Positions 18,548 through 28,718 of a DNA stretch of 64,000 nt are shown in pieces (positions within the stretch are counted from its first letter, which is position 1; the number at the start of each line of letters is the position of its first letter). The notes under the pieces were generated by a model, which was not told where the DNA came from, did no database searches, and saw only the letters and a program-made list of their open reading frames with translations. The stretch is from UBA1141 sp963665155 (GTDB taxonomy: Bacteria > Chloroflexota > Dehalococcoidia > Lucifugimonadales > UBA3495), in the NCBI GenBank assembly GCA_963665155.2, contig OY761986.2:1488001-1552000 (forward strand), read 5' to 3'. A program made the position numbers and the translations under genes.

Positions 18548-18937
18548 TTATCCCCAGTGCGTCATTGGCAACGAGTAAAGCCCTATGCCTACAAGGAGAA
18601 GCACACATCCCGTCGCCAGGACGGCTACCAGGGCTGCAGCTATGAAGGCGGATTTCCCCATGCATGGGTAACCCATATGGACAGCGCCCGGCACATTCAC
18701 GGCCAAGAGGCCCAGCGAAAAGGTGCCGACTATGGGAATCCAAGAGAACTCCCCAATTTCCAGATAACGATCATTCACATATACGAGGAACCAAGCAACA
18801 AAGATGCTTATGGCCACGACGGCGGCACCCAGCCAGCCTAGCAGGCTGATAATGAATCCGCGCCGCTGCCCTTGGGCCAGATATCCCAGCCCAAATCCAG
18901 GTATCAGGTTCAGAAGCGCAGCTCTGCGATTTAGCAT
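18548..18937 (-). CDS. Small integral membrane protein
   Basis: 129 residues with about four hydrophobic segments: near 5-20 (LLNLIPGFGLGYLAQG), 28-52, 65-82 and 97-122. The opening NLIPGFGLGYLAQGQRRGF resembles the small TM2-like/DUF5683 type often found beside signalling genes, but a firm family call is not possible. There is no enzymatic motif. Confidence 0.55.
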   Translation of the reverse strand: MLNRRAALLNLIPGFGLGYLAQGQRRGFIISLLGWLGAAVVAISIFVAWFLVYVNDRYLEIGEFSWIPIVGTFSLGLLAVNVPGAVHMGYPCMGKSAFIAAALVAVLATGCVLLLVGIGLYSLPMTHWG

Positions 18938-19275
18938 CTCAAGTCAACCTTTGAGGCTGTATCCACTATAGTCTTCAACACCCGATCTCCTCCTACCTTG
19001 GTGAAAAGCATACCAAGACTTTCATATGGGGTCGTCTTGTGGCCGAGCGAGGCCATTTAGCGGGTAATCGGATATTGGCCCCCGGGCCTTTGGCCTTCAG
19101 CATCCGGGTCGTTCTTCGTCTGCGCCGAGTACCATACTTCAACTCCTTTCATTCTGGTCGATAGTATTCCGAGTCTGATCGGCCATAGCCCGGTCTTCTC
19201 TGCTTAACTTCCCTGATCTCAACACCTATAACTCAGACGCCAGCCGAGCGCCGTAAGAAGTGGCAGGTCCGATGC
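18938..19275. other. Gap without a supported gene
   Basis: Nothing coding was recognised on either strand. It separates two minus-strand genes, and the right part would be the 3' region of the lipoprotein pseudogene. Confidence 0.35.
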
Positions 19276-20252
19276 TCAAAACCGATCTGACACAGTTTGA
19301 GCCAGCGCCTCTATCCCGGCAAGATCTACTAAAGGCGCGGAGTCGGCAAATTGGGTGGAGTGAAGGACTACGACCCAAAACCCTTTCTTGAAGACCACCG
19401 TAATTCCGATTCCGAACTCGTTAATTTCAGCCAAGAACGAGGTGTCTCCTATCTTGGTTGTATGGTCCTGCATGCCCGGCGTCTCGCTGCTTACCAATGC
19501 CAGATGGTTGGTTGCCGCTTCCTCTGAGTCGAGTTTGATTGTATTTGGGTAGAAACTCTGTGAACCGTCTGCCGTGTCGAAGATTTGCGAATCGCACGAG
19601 TCCATATGTTCGACGGACGACGGGTCGACGTCCGCTACCATCAACTTTCGATCGATATAATTCGTGGTGAGTCCCACGCCCTCGGCGATTGCGGCCACTT
19701 CGCTGGGCAATAGCAGCGCGCCGATATAGCCAGCAGGAACCACCATGTCATTAGCCACCACTGGCTCAGGGATGGAGTCGGTCCCGGTGATGGCGGCAAA
19801 TGCCGGGAGTGGCGCCAGTTAGCTGTGTTATGGCCTCGTCGCCCCGTCGCTCCTGGGTGGTGATGGCGTAGTTTGCGACACGTTCGGCCCGCGGTTCCAC
19901 GCTATATTTGCCGAACAGGTAGTTGCGCGCGGCTTCATCAAGTCCACAGAAGACCCCCGGAGATGTTCTCAATTCGAGAAGTGATATGCGTGATTTCGTC
20001 GAGGGAGTCAGCGGAAAGGTCATCAGTATTTAGCGCGTTTGCCAGATCATCCATCAGAGACAGGTAAATCTGAACGGTGACATCAGGGTCGATTGTTGAG
20101 TCAGCAGGTATAGTATCCACCGGCTCAATGCCTGTAGATCCAGAGGTGGTCTCTTGGTTGGATGGTTCGGCTTCCGTAGATTCACGACCGCAGGCCGCGA
20201 GGAGCGTGATCATGGAAATTGCCAACGCCGCCGTAATCAATAAGCGCTTCAT
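19276..20252 (-). pseudogene. Lipoprotein gene with two frameshifts
   Basis: The start encodes a lipoprotein signal: Met, Lys-Arg, a hydrophobic core and the lipobox LLAAC with Cys21. The reading frame then changes twice. At 19,960-19,965 a G5 run shifts the frame; one G fewer continues into GLDEAARNYLFGKYSVEPRAE. Near 19,790-19,815 it shifts again into AFAAITGTDSIPEPVVANDMVVPAGYIGALLLPSE. Joined, the product would be ~320 residues, secreted and lipid-anchored. Its last part (GIGITVVFKKGFWVVVLHS) suggests a beta-rich domain. The family is not recognised. Two separate lesions argue for a pseudogene, though both are single-base differences. Confidence 0.65.
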
Positions 20253-20278
20253 TTTGTCTCCAAGTTATATTGGTCTGT

Positions 20279-20460
20279 CTTCTAGACGCAGTAGACCACG
20301 GAAAAGTTCCCGAGGCGGCCATAACAGAGGTCGAGGGCAAGTGCCTGTTTGTTCATCTTGATGTGACCGATGGGGGTAGTTGGTTGGAGGCCGTTGCTGA
20401 GGCTGTCTCTCGGTTCGGCTTGGATATCCTCGTCAACAACATCATGGTCCGCGCTTATTC
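20279..20460 (+). pseudogene. Short-chain dehydrogenase fragment
   Basis: About 55 residues match the middle of an SDR enzyme: CLFVHLDVTDGGSWLEAV (adenine-ring Asp motif) and SRFGLDILVNN (the NNAG strand, ending here as NNIM). The Gly-rich nucleotide-binding start and the Tyr-x3-Lys active site are absent. It is an orphan remnant. Confidence 0.6.
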
Positions 20461-20782
20461 GCTCCATCACCAACTCCCGAATTTTCTTCAATGGCCCAGC
20501 CAGTCATTTAGGCCGATTCACGTGTGGGCTCGCTGCGATAGGTGTAAAATTGCCCCCACCAATAAGGATCAGGTTTTAGCGCCCCGCAAATGGCAATCCA
20601 TCTCCTCACTAGACCGTATGGCAAGCAGTCCTTAAACTTGGGACATGTTGGTTTTGGATTTCGTCAGAGCAGGGTTGTCCAGCCTTCAAATTATCCCTAC
20701 GGGACAGGGCATAAAAGTCTTGTTGGAAAGCGGTCAAGTGGGTCGCGTTAAGAAAATAGTGATGGCAAGGTAACTTCCCTTT

Positions 20783-22693
20783 ATGGCCTTCTTAAGTATG
20801 CAAGGTATATCCCTTGCCTTTATTGGCGTCCCAATTTTTGACGGAGTCAACTTAACCATTGAGCGAGGAGAAAAGGTTGGCCTGGTAGGAAGGAACGGGT
20901 CAGGGAAATCAACGTTGCTGCGGCTGATAGAGGGAAGCGTCAAACCAGACTCCGGCGCAGTTTCAGTCCAAAAGGGCATACGCTCCGCCTATCTTTCACA
21001 AGACGTGCCCCATGATTTACCCGGAACCGTGTTTGATGTGGTCGCCAGCGGAAGCAGAGAATACGTTGACCTAACCACACGGAATCCATCCCCAAGCGCC
21101 AAGTTGCAACATGAAGGCACACCGCCTCTACGCGAAGAATTGGACCGCATTCACCACAATCTTGATATGGAAGGAGTGTGGTACAAGAGGGAACAGGTCA
21201 ACAAAAGCCTCTCCCAACTTGGGGTAGATGCTGGCCGCGCTTTCAGTTCTCTTTCCGCTGGCTTAAAACGTCAAGTGCTCTTGACGAGGGCGCTTGTTGG
21301 TGAGCCGGATATCCTTCTACTTGATGAACCAAGTAACCACATGGATATTGATTCCATCAAGGAACTGGAACAGATGATGGTTCGGTTTACGGGTGCCTTG
21401 ATCTTCGTTACCCACGACCGAATGTTCTTGCAGAAAATCGCTAACCGGATAGTGGAAATTGATCGGGGCAGGCTGTTTGATCAGACCTGCGACTATGAGA
21501 CTTTCCTGGTACGGCGAAACGCCAACCGTGAGGCAGAAGAGACGAAAAACGCTCTGTTCGATAGGAAGCTGCAACAGGAAGAACATTGGGTTCGCGGAGG
21601 TATCAAGGCGAGGCGGACGCGCAATGAGGGCCGCGTGAGAGAACTAGAAAAAATGCGGGAGATGCGCAGTTCCAGACGGGACCGGCCCAGGAACGTAAAG
21701 ATGGTGGTCCAAGAGGCCGAGCGTTCCGGAACATTGGTGGCAAAGGCAGATAATATTGGCTTTAACTATGGCGATACTCAGGTAATCTCAAAATTCTCCA
21801 CCACGATTCTGAAGGGCGATAGGATTGGAATTTTGGGCCCCAACGGCAGCGGCAAGACAACCCTTTTGCGCCTTCTTCTTGGCATGCTCAGTCCGGTTAC
21901 TGGGACAATCCGCCTCGGCACTAATTTGCAAATCAGCTACTCCGACCAACTTCTTGAGCAATTGGACGGAAACAAGACCGCCATAGAAAACGTCGGCGAC
22001 GGCAATGATACAGTTACCGTTAACGGCAAAATTCGTCACATCGTCGGCTATCTGCAAGATTTTCTCCTTTCTCCCGATCAAGCTCGCTCTCTTGTTTCTG
22101 ATCTTTCCGGTGGTGAGCGTAAGCGCCTCATGCTAGCCCGTCTCTTCACGCAGCCCTCCAATCTCCTTGTGCTAGATGAACCCACCAACGACCTTGATAT
22201 CGAGACCCTTGGCCTCATTGAAGGCCTCTTGATTGATTACACAGGAACGATTCTCCTCGTCAGCCATGATAGGACGTTCATCAATAACATCGTGACGAGC
22301 ACCGTCGTTTTTGAAGGCGGCTCCGTCGTGAAGGAGTACGTGGGTGACTATGATGACTGGCTGCGTCAGCGCCCCCAGGAAGCCAAACCGAGTCGGGCAT
22401 CTGCCAGCAAACAAGAGGCCCCACCGGCTCAGGCACCCAGGGCAAGGCTAAAATTACGGTTCAGCGAGCAAAAGGAACTGGATGCACTGCCCCAGACTAT
22501 TGAGTGCCTCGAAAGGGAACAGCGGGAGTTGTTCCAGACCATGGGAGATCCAGGACTCTACAAAAAGGACAGGGCTGACATTGTTGCCAAGAACGATAGG
22601 CTAGAAGAGCTGAAAAGACTTTTGGCTGAGGCCTACGAACGTTGGGAAGAACTGGAACAACTCCACCTAGATATTGAAAACAGCCGGCTGTAG
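20783..22693 (+). CDS. uup: ABC-F ATP-binding protein, Uup-like
   Basis: 636 residues with two ABC ATPase cassettes and no membrane segments, the ABC-F plan of ribosome-associated factors. Cassette 1 has Walker A GRNGSGKST (36-44), signature LSAGLKRQ (about 156) and Walker B ILLLDEPSNHMD. A charged linker follows (KARRTRNEGRVRELEKMR). Cassette 2 has GPNGSGKTT (about 352), signature LSGGERKRL (about 441), Walker B LLVLDEPTNDLD and a switch His in SHDRTF. The C-terminal ~80 residues form a coiled coil (LECLEREQRELFQ, ELKRLLAEAYERWEELEQL), as in Uup. Such proteins act on the ribosome or on branched DNA. The first signature is LSAG rather than LSGG. Confidence 0.9.
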   Translation: MAFLSMQGISLAFIGVPIFDGVNLTIERGEKVGLVGRNGSGKSTLLRLIEGSVKPDSGAVSVQKGIRSAYLSQDVPHDLPGTVFDVVASGSREYVDLTTRNPSPSAKLQHEGTPPLREELDRIHHNLDMEGVWYKREQVNKSLSQLGVDAGRAFSSLSAGLKRQVLLTRALVGEPDILLLDEPSNHMDIDSIKELEQMMVRFTGALIFVTHDRMFLQKIANRIVEIDRGRLFDQTCDYETFLVRRNANREAEETKNALFDRKLQQEEHWVRGGIKARRTRNEGRVRELEKMREMRSSRRDRPRNVKMVVQEAERSGTLVAKADNIGFNYGDTQVISKFSTTILKGDRIGILGPNGSGKTTLLRLLLGMLSPVTGTIRLGTNLQISYSDQLLEQLDGNKTAIENVGDGNDTVTVNGKIRHIVGYLQDFLLSPDQARSLVSDLSGGERKRLMLARLFTQPSNLLVLDEPTNDLDIETLGLIEGLLIDYTGTILLVSHDRTFINNIVTSTVVFEGGSVVKEYVGDYDDWLRQRPQEAKPSRASASKQEAPPAQAPRARLKLRFSEQKELDALPQTIECLEREQRELFQTMGDPGLYKKDRADIVAKNDRLEELKRLLAEAYERWEELEQLHLDIENSRL

Positions 22694-23332
22694 AAATAGA
22701 GAATGACAACCAGCGTAAAGACGAAGCTAATCGGGAAATAAGTTGCATGGTCACGCCGCCAACATCCCTACCCGGACCAATTCTGTACTTGAGGAAGGCT
22801 ATCTCAGATATGTATCACAGAAGAGTTCGACCTTCGCGCCTGTCTCAGAAAGTCACTCATGAGACGAATCACGTTGGTCAACGATGATAATTGGTGATAT
22901 TATGCCCATAAATAACTAATTGGGCGAAAACCACGTTGTGGATAACGTGATCCGTTTGCACCTTTGACTTTGAGACGGGCTCCCTCCTCCGTTTCTACCA
23001 CGCTCAATATGAACGCCCAGGCAATATGACCTGGGCGTTTTTACGCCTGGACAGTTGGACGGGGAGACGGAGGTTGTGCCGAATGTCGAACTCCTCGTCT
23101 AACCCGATCCAAAGCCACTCAATGTTCTTTGCACCGCACCAAAACCAAGTCCTACTGGTGCCCCCGATTTTTCGCCCTCGGCAGCTATGGCCCAACGGAC
23201 TCCCGTTTTGGAGTGCCGCGTAACAGCTTGCACTCTTTAATTGTCGGCGGAAGTGCGTTGCCGTACTGATTCATGTCATAATGCAGCCAACAGATTCCGA
23301 GCCCTTACCATTTCATTTAAACGTGCTGGTTA
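22694..23332. other. Intergenic region with a terminator
   Basis: No gene is supported. Bases 22,694-23,000 hold no clear structure I can name. A strong hairpin terminator is at 23,012-23,042, about 320 bases past the uup-like stop. That distance suggests a long 3' region or an unseen small RNA. The rest leads into the GAF-repeat gene. Confidence 0.4.
23012..23042 (+). terminator. Intrinsic terminator
   Basis: AACGCCCAGG at 23012-23021 pairs perfectly with CCTGGGCGTT at 23030-23039 around an 8-base loop, and TTTTT follows. It would stop transcripts coming from the uup-like gene or from something in the preceding gap. Confidence 0.85.
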
Positions 23333-24990
23333 TTGATAATCATGACAGACGAGAGACAAACGAAGAAGCAATTAATGGCGGAATTGGAGCGGGAGCGAGA
23401 GCGCTCGGATTCTCTCTACCAAGTTTCCAACAAGCTGGCCGGCGCCCACGACACTGATGAAGTGTTGGACTTGATCGTGAACGAGGCCTCTCGCCTGGTC
23501 GGCTCTCCCTTTGTCATCTTGCGGTTGTTGCAAGGAGACGTATTGGTTCCGCGCGCCGCAACCGAGTCCGCAGCTGGGGTTATTGCCTACTACAAAGTAG
23601 AAGAAGGAACCAGCGCGTCGGGCCACGTGATGGCCACCAAGAAACCGTTGCTGGGACAAGCTGCCACGCTAATGGCGCCTCCGGAACGGCTGCGGGAACT
23701 CCAGGAACAAGGATTTTACGCAACCGCCTCCTTTCCTCTGTTTGCGGATGGCCGGTCCATTGGCACCCTCAGCGTGGCGGACCGGCGCGAACGCATCCTA
23801 ACTGATGATGAAGTCTCCTTATTGGCTGCCTTCGCCGACCAGGCGTCGCTGGCGCTTGAGAAGGCCAGGCTCTTAAGCGAGGCGGAGCGGGAGCGGGAAC
23901 GCTCGGATGCCCTCTACCAAATATCCAACCAACTGGCCGGCGCACACGACACAGACGAAGTTCTGGACCTTATAGTTAACGAGGCTTCCCGGCTGGTCGG
24001 CTCACCCTGGATCATATTGCGCCTATTGCAAGGAGACGTATTGGTGCCACGGGCCCATACGGAGGCCGCGGCAACTTATGCCACTAGTAGTCCAGTCCTC
24101 AAAGTGAAAGAAGGGACGACCGTTTCGGGCCGTGTGATGGCCACCAAGAAACCCTTAATTGGTGAGGCCGTCAGGCAGATGATGTCCCCGGAAAACGCTC
24201 GGGTGCTAGAGGAACATGGATTTTATCTAAGGCAGAAGACCGGTTTATTGGCACACTCAGCGTTATGGACAGTCGCATCCGCAACCTCACTGAAGATGAA
24301 GTTTCGTTGTTAGCTGCCTTCGCCAACCAGGCGTCATTGGCCTTGGGAAAAGCCCGTCTTCTGAGCGATGCGGAGCGGGAAAAGGACCGCGCCGAAACTG
24401 AGAAGGAACGGGCTGAGACCGAGAAAGAACGCTCTGACGCCCTCTACCAGGTTTCCAACAGACTGGCTGGAGCCCACCAGACGGACGAGGTACTAGACTT
24501 GATCGTCAATGAGGCGGCACGGCTAGTTGGTGCGTCCGCCGCATACATGTGGTTGCTAGAGGGTGACATTTTGGTACCCAGCGCTGTGACTGAAACCGCG
24601 GCTGCTTATCTTGATGCAACCTTCGTAAACAACCCCGGCCTGGCAGTCGTAGAGGGGGTGACCCCATCGGGCCATGTGATGGCCACAAAGAAACCAATCG
24701 ACGTTGAAGATATGACGGGAAAGGGGATCTTAACTTCCGCACAGCGCCTACTGGCGCAGGAGCACGGATTTCACGGCGCCACCGCAGTTCCTCTGCTCGC
24801 CAACGACAAGTCCATCGGCGTGCTTGTGGTGAATGACAAGCGCGTTCGCCGGTTCACCGATGACGAAGTTTCACTCCTGACTGCCTTTGCCGACCAGGCG
24901 TCACTGGCATTGGAGAAGGCGCGACTATTGGCCGAGGCCGAAAAAGAGAAGGAGCGCGAGCGCCGACGCAGAAAGAACGAGAGGCAGAGC
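23333..24990 (+). pseudogene. Triple-GAF sensor protein, broken by a 19-base deletion and by IS110
   Basis: The protein consists of three tandem GAF domains, each ~150-170 residues and each preceded by a short coiled coil (EAERERERSDALYQ type). Repeated marks are LYQ(V/I)SN, AGAHDTDEVLDLIVNEASRLVGS, SGHVMATKKP, EEHGFY and DDEVSLLAAFADQASLALEKARLL. In domain 2 the sequence jumps from GFY to AEDRFIGTLSV. Comparison with domain 1 shows 24 bases expected where 5 are present, so 19 bases are lost and the frame shifts near 24,232. Domain 3 is whole. After LLAEAEKEKERERRRRKNE (about 24,990) the frame enters IS110-flanking sequence, so the output domain is missing. GAF arrays of this kind usually feed histidine kinases or cyclases. 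Confidence 0.8.
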
Positions 24991-25162
24991 CGATGCCCTG
25001 CCTACCCGTACAGCCTCCCGCGTCGGCGCTCGGGTCGCTCCCCAGCGTTGCCCTATCCTCAATCCTCAGCGCGGGCAAGTACGATTCTACAGCAGGGTCA
25101 GACAATGGGCCACACGACTCCGGAATCCTGGCGTCCCCGATGGTACTCCACACGGGAGAAGG

Positions 25163-26249
25163 TCAAAGTTGTCTCGGGCCGAGTTGCCGAAGGTCTGCGA
25201 AGACTTCACGAGCGACATATCGTTTGAGGCAGCGTATGACCTCAGTCTTGCTCATTCCTTCCTTGGTACGGCGTCGCATGTATTCCTTGGTCCCGTGGTC
25301 ATAACGAAGCCTGACCACAACGATGCGATAAAGAGCGGCATTAGCCTGGCGATCGCCACTGCGGTTAAGCCGATGCCGGTTGGTCTTGCCGGACGAAGCA
25401 GGTATCGGATTGACTCCGCAGAGCGCGGCGAAGGCAGCCTCAGAGCGGAGGCGTTGAGGGTTACTCCCCGCAGTGACCAGGAGAGTGGCTGCCGTGTCGG
25501 GCCCTATGCCGAAGGTGCCGACTAGGGCCGGTGCTGCCGCCCGGGTGAGTTGGTCCAGCTCCGCCCCAAGATCCTGGATCTCCGCACCGAGCTGACGGTA
25601 GCGGCGGGCGGGCGAGCGAGCGGAGAGAGTACTTGGCCGCCGCGGTAGGATCGCCCAGAGGGCCAGGCCGGAGGCTGGCGCACCGCTTGGCAAGGGCGCG
25701 GGCCGTGAGACTATCGAGCGCTTCGCGAAGCTCGGCGGGGGCCGTAACAACTAGGGCCTTCATCTGGTTGATGGTCTGAGTGCGGGCTTTGACGGCTGAG
25801 TCCTTGGTGTTCTTGAGCATCCGGATCATCTCGACCTCGCCCCCACCCGACTTCGGAGTGGCGTTGGCTACTCCGGCAAGTACGGCGCGAGCGGCCATCT
25901 CCGCGTCGGTGGGGTCGCTCTTCCCCTTCCGACGGCGGGTTGATCGGTCGGGTCGATTGACCTCGACGATGGCGTAGCCCCGGCTGGTGAGGAAGCGGGC
26001 GACACCGGCTCCGTAGGAGCCCGTGCCTTCAATCCCGAACGCGCGAATCTCCCCCAGGCTGCGGGACCATTGTTGGAGCTCAACATATCCCTGCCTGGTC
26101 GTCACCACGCGATGCTCACCCAGCCGGACACCTTGCTCATCAATGGCAACCGCCACATGCTCGTCTTGGTGGGTGTCAACCCCGATGATCACCCGAACAG
26201 CGTGGCAACCTTCGGGAGCGATCAATGCTGTCATCTCGACCTCCTCCAT
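25163..26249 (-). pseudogene. IS110-family transposase with a 4-base slippage insertion
   Basis: The N-terminal DEDD domain is whole: VIIGVDTHQDEHVAV (Asp), FGIEGTGSYGAG (Glu), GKSDPTDAEMAARA (Asp pair). The C-terminal transposase_20 domain follows in another frame: GTFGIGPDTAATLLVTAG, LCGVNPIPASSGKTNRHRLN with the nucleophile Ser region, and ALYRIVVVRLRYD. The break is near 25,600-25,615, where a GCCC repeat tract carries four extra bases. Removing one GCCC restores SLARRYRQLGAE. IS110 elements lack classic inverted repeats and their ends cannot be fixed here. The element cut the GAF-repeat gene on its left. Confidence 0.85.
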
Positions 26250-26449
26250 GATGGTGCGATGGCTAAGTGAGCGGACAGGACTGCGACGGGGCTAAAGGCC
26301 AAGCTCCTATAAAGTCACTGCTCGCCAAGCCGTTGGCGCCTCATGGGCCACCTCCTGATCGAGTCGACAGATCATTTTGAAGGCAACTTTGCCAGTCAGT
26401 TCAGGAGTCAGCGAGCGGAGGGACCCGGATCTATCATCGCAGTCAGTTC

Positions 26450-27756
26450 ATGGAAGGACTGACATTGAGTACCAAAGAGGAAAACCGGTTACATATCTTG
26501 AACGGGGTATTAGAGCGGCACTGGTCGATGCGGGAGGCGGCCCCGCTGCTTGGAGTAAGTGAACGTCAGGGGTGGAGACTGCTGGTGGCCTATCGTAAGT
26601 CCGGAGCCAGGGGACTGGCGCATAAGAACCGGGGCCGGGTCCCTCCCAACGCCACTCCTAAGACCGTCCAGCAACGAGTAGCGGCCTTAGCCCAGGAACG
26701 CTACGAGGGCTTCAACCATACCCACCTGACCGAACTATGGCCGAACGAGAGGGACTGATATTATCCCGGCCCACGGTAAGGCGAATTCTGGTGAGGGCCG
26801 GATTGACCAGCCCGCGCCATCGCCGGCCACCACAACATCGGATTCGAAGGCAACGGATGCCTCAGGAAGGAATGCTGCACTGGATGGGAGTCACCACCTC
26901 TGGCTGGAGGACAGGGGATCTTGGCTGACTTTGCTGCTGGCAGTGGACGACGCTACCGGAACAGCGCCGTATGCCCTGTTCCACAAGAACAAGAAGATAC
27001 TCGGGGCTATTTGTCTCTGCTTCAGGGCATCATCGAAAGCCAAGGTGTACCGATGCGGTGTACACCGATAAGCATGCCGTCTTTCAACCCCGGCGTAATC
27101 CATCAGACCTACCCCAGGTTCCCCGGAATGGACCATCAACTCACGGATCATCAACTCACGGATCATCAACCCAATGGGGCCGTGCCCTGGGAGAACTGGG
27201 GATCACCCAGATATTGGCCCACAGCCCCGAGGCCAAAGGAAGGGTTGAACGAGCCAATGGAACCTTCCAAGACCGCTTGGTGGCGGAACTGCGTCTGGCT
27301 GGCGCCTGCACCCTGGCTGAGGCGAATCAAGTGTTGACCGAGTTTCTGCCCCGGTTCAACCATCGCTTCGGGGTGCCTGCGGCTCAGCCGGAATCAGCCT
27401 ACCGGCAAGTGGACCCAGAGTTGGACCCAGAGTTGGAGTTGCGCCGAGTGGCCAAAGACAACACGGTGCAATACCACGGACGGGCATTACAGCTCTTTCC
27501 CAGTATAGAGCGGCCCAGCTATGCCGGAGCTCGGGTGGAGGTGCAAGAACGTCTGGATGGTCGTCTACTGATACGGCATAGGGAGCAGATCCTGACTCCT
27601 CAGGAAGCGCCGCCTCTAGCAGCCGAACTACGGGCACAGGTCGTAGCAGGTTCGGTGGTGGTGGCATTTCCAGACCCGGACCCGACGGACTGGAGGCCCC
27701 AGGAACGTGTCAGAGCCCCGGTGCTTCCAGGGCCCCTATCTGGCGAAATCATTTGG
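26450..27756 (+). pseudogene. ISNCY-like (rve-type) transposase, multiply frameshifted
   Basis: Pieces of one transposase lie in successive frames: an N-terminal helix-turn-helix (VLERHWSMREAAPLLGVSERQGWRLL), AEREGLILSRPTVRRILVRAGL, then the rve core (GSWLTLLLAVDDATGTAPYALF with an Asp pair, and ITQILAHSPEAKGRVERANGT with the final Glu), then YTDKHAVFQPRR. At least four shifts are needed to read it through (near 26,740, 26,890, 26,985 and 27,060). Two small tandem duplications are inside: a 15-base unit at 27,136-27,165 and a 12-base unit giving DPELDPEL near 27,415. The gene is clearly dead. Confidence 0.75.
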
Positions 27757-27999
27757 TATGAGGATCCCGCTAGGAAACAGGTCCACCGGGACCTGGTGGT
27801 GGCCGGGATGGAGCAGGCAAGGCGGCAAGGCAAGCGCATCGGTCGGCCCCGGGTGAATGAACGGCCCGAGTTCGAGCATAATTTCGCCAAAGTAGTAGAG
27901 CGCATCGGGCCAGGAGGTATCTCAAGACGGCAGGCGGCCCGAGAACTGGGCATCGGCTATGCTACCGTGAAGCGCCTCCTAGATTCCCAGGAAAGGTAG
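27757..27999 (+). pseudogene. Serine resolvase C-terminal tail fused to the transposase frame
   Basis: The last ~75 residues of the frame are not transposase. They match the end of a small serine recombinase: VVAGMEQARRQGKRIGRPRV, a GRPRV-type hinge, and ISRRQAARELGIGYATVKRLL, a helix-turn-helix of the HTH_7 type. The catalytic N-terminal domain with its Ser is absent. The join to the transposase is in frame, near 27,757. Confidence 0.65.
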
Positions 28000-28718
28000 T
28001 CAGTCAAGCCATTAACTACGTTTTGCTAAAACCAAATACACCAAAGACTACTGACATTTTCCTGAACGCTTAACCCTGACATTTTCCCTGGACAACAACA
28101 CACCCGTTCTGGTCAGGGCGCACGCGAATCCCTTTTTGGAGCAATGTCTAGTCAGCCATGAAATAGCCCTCAAATGGCATTATTCGTCAAGCCAAAATCC
28201 CTGCAATCACGCTCCAGAGCCGGGCAAGCATGTCTTCGATCTGGGATACCCTCCTACCGATCGTTCCTCGTTGACTGCCAAGCGGACCGACCGCCCATCG
28301 CTTTACCTGTATGACTCCTCTAATATTGCCGCTTACAGCTACGCCAGATGGGTGGTCACCGACATACAGTCCATCGAGTATTAGTATATTAATAGTGGGT
28401 GAGCGGAATAACAGGCTAGGCACATCGCCATGTGAGGCCGCAGATGCGGCAAAAACGGAGCGATGAACGAACATATCCGGTTGCCTTGAAGATAGCACGC
28501 TCCCAATTACGTCTTAATACAGAAACCCCAAGCACCGACAACGAGGCTGCCTTGATGCTGGGAGGTTGCCGTTACTTAACCGTTGCAGATGGGATTGTAG
28601 TTTGCTATGAGGCCGGCCTCTTCCATTCGCCTCGCTACTTTCCCACCCTGGTTAATGTTGGCATGAATATTCGTACTGCTATGTCAGATGACGCAGGGCC
28701 TCGATGTCTTCATTCCGT
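28000..28718. other. Gap without a supported gene
   Basis: Overlapping frames of 60-110 codons occur on both strands, none with recognisable features. CTGACATTTTCC occurs twice near 28,048 and 28,070 and may mark a transposon end. The remainder appears to be degraded sequence. Confidence 0.4.
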
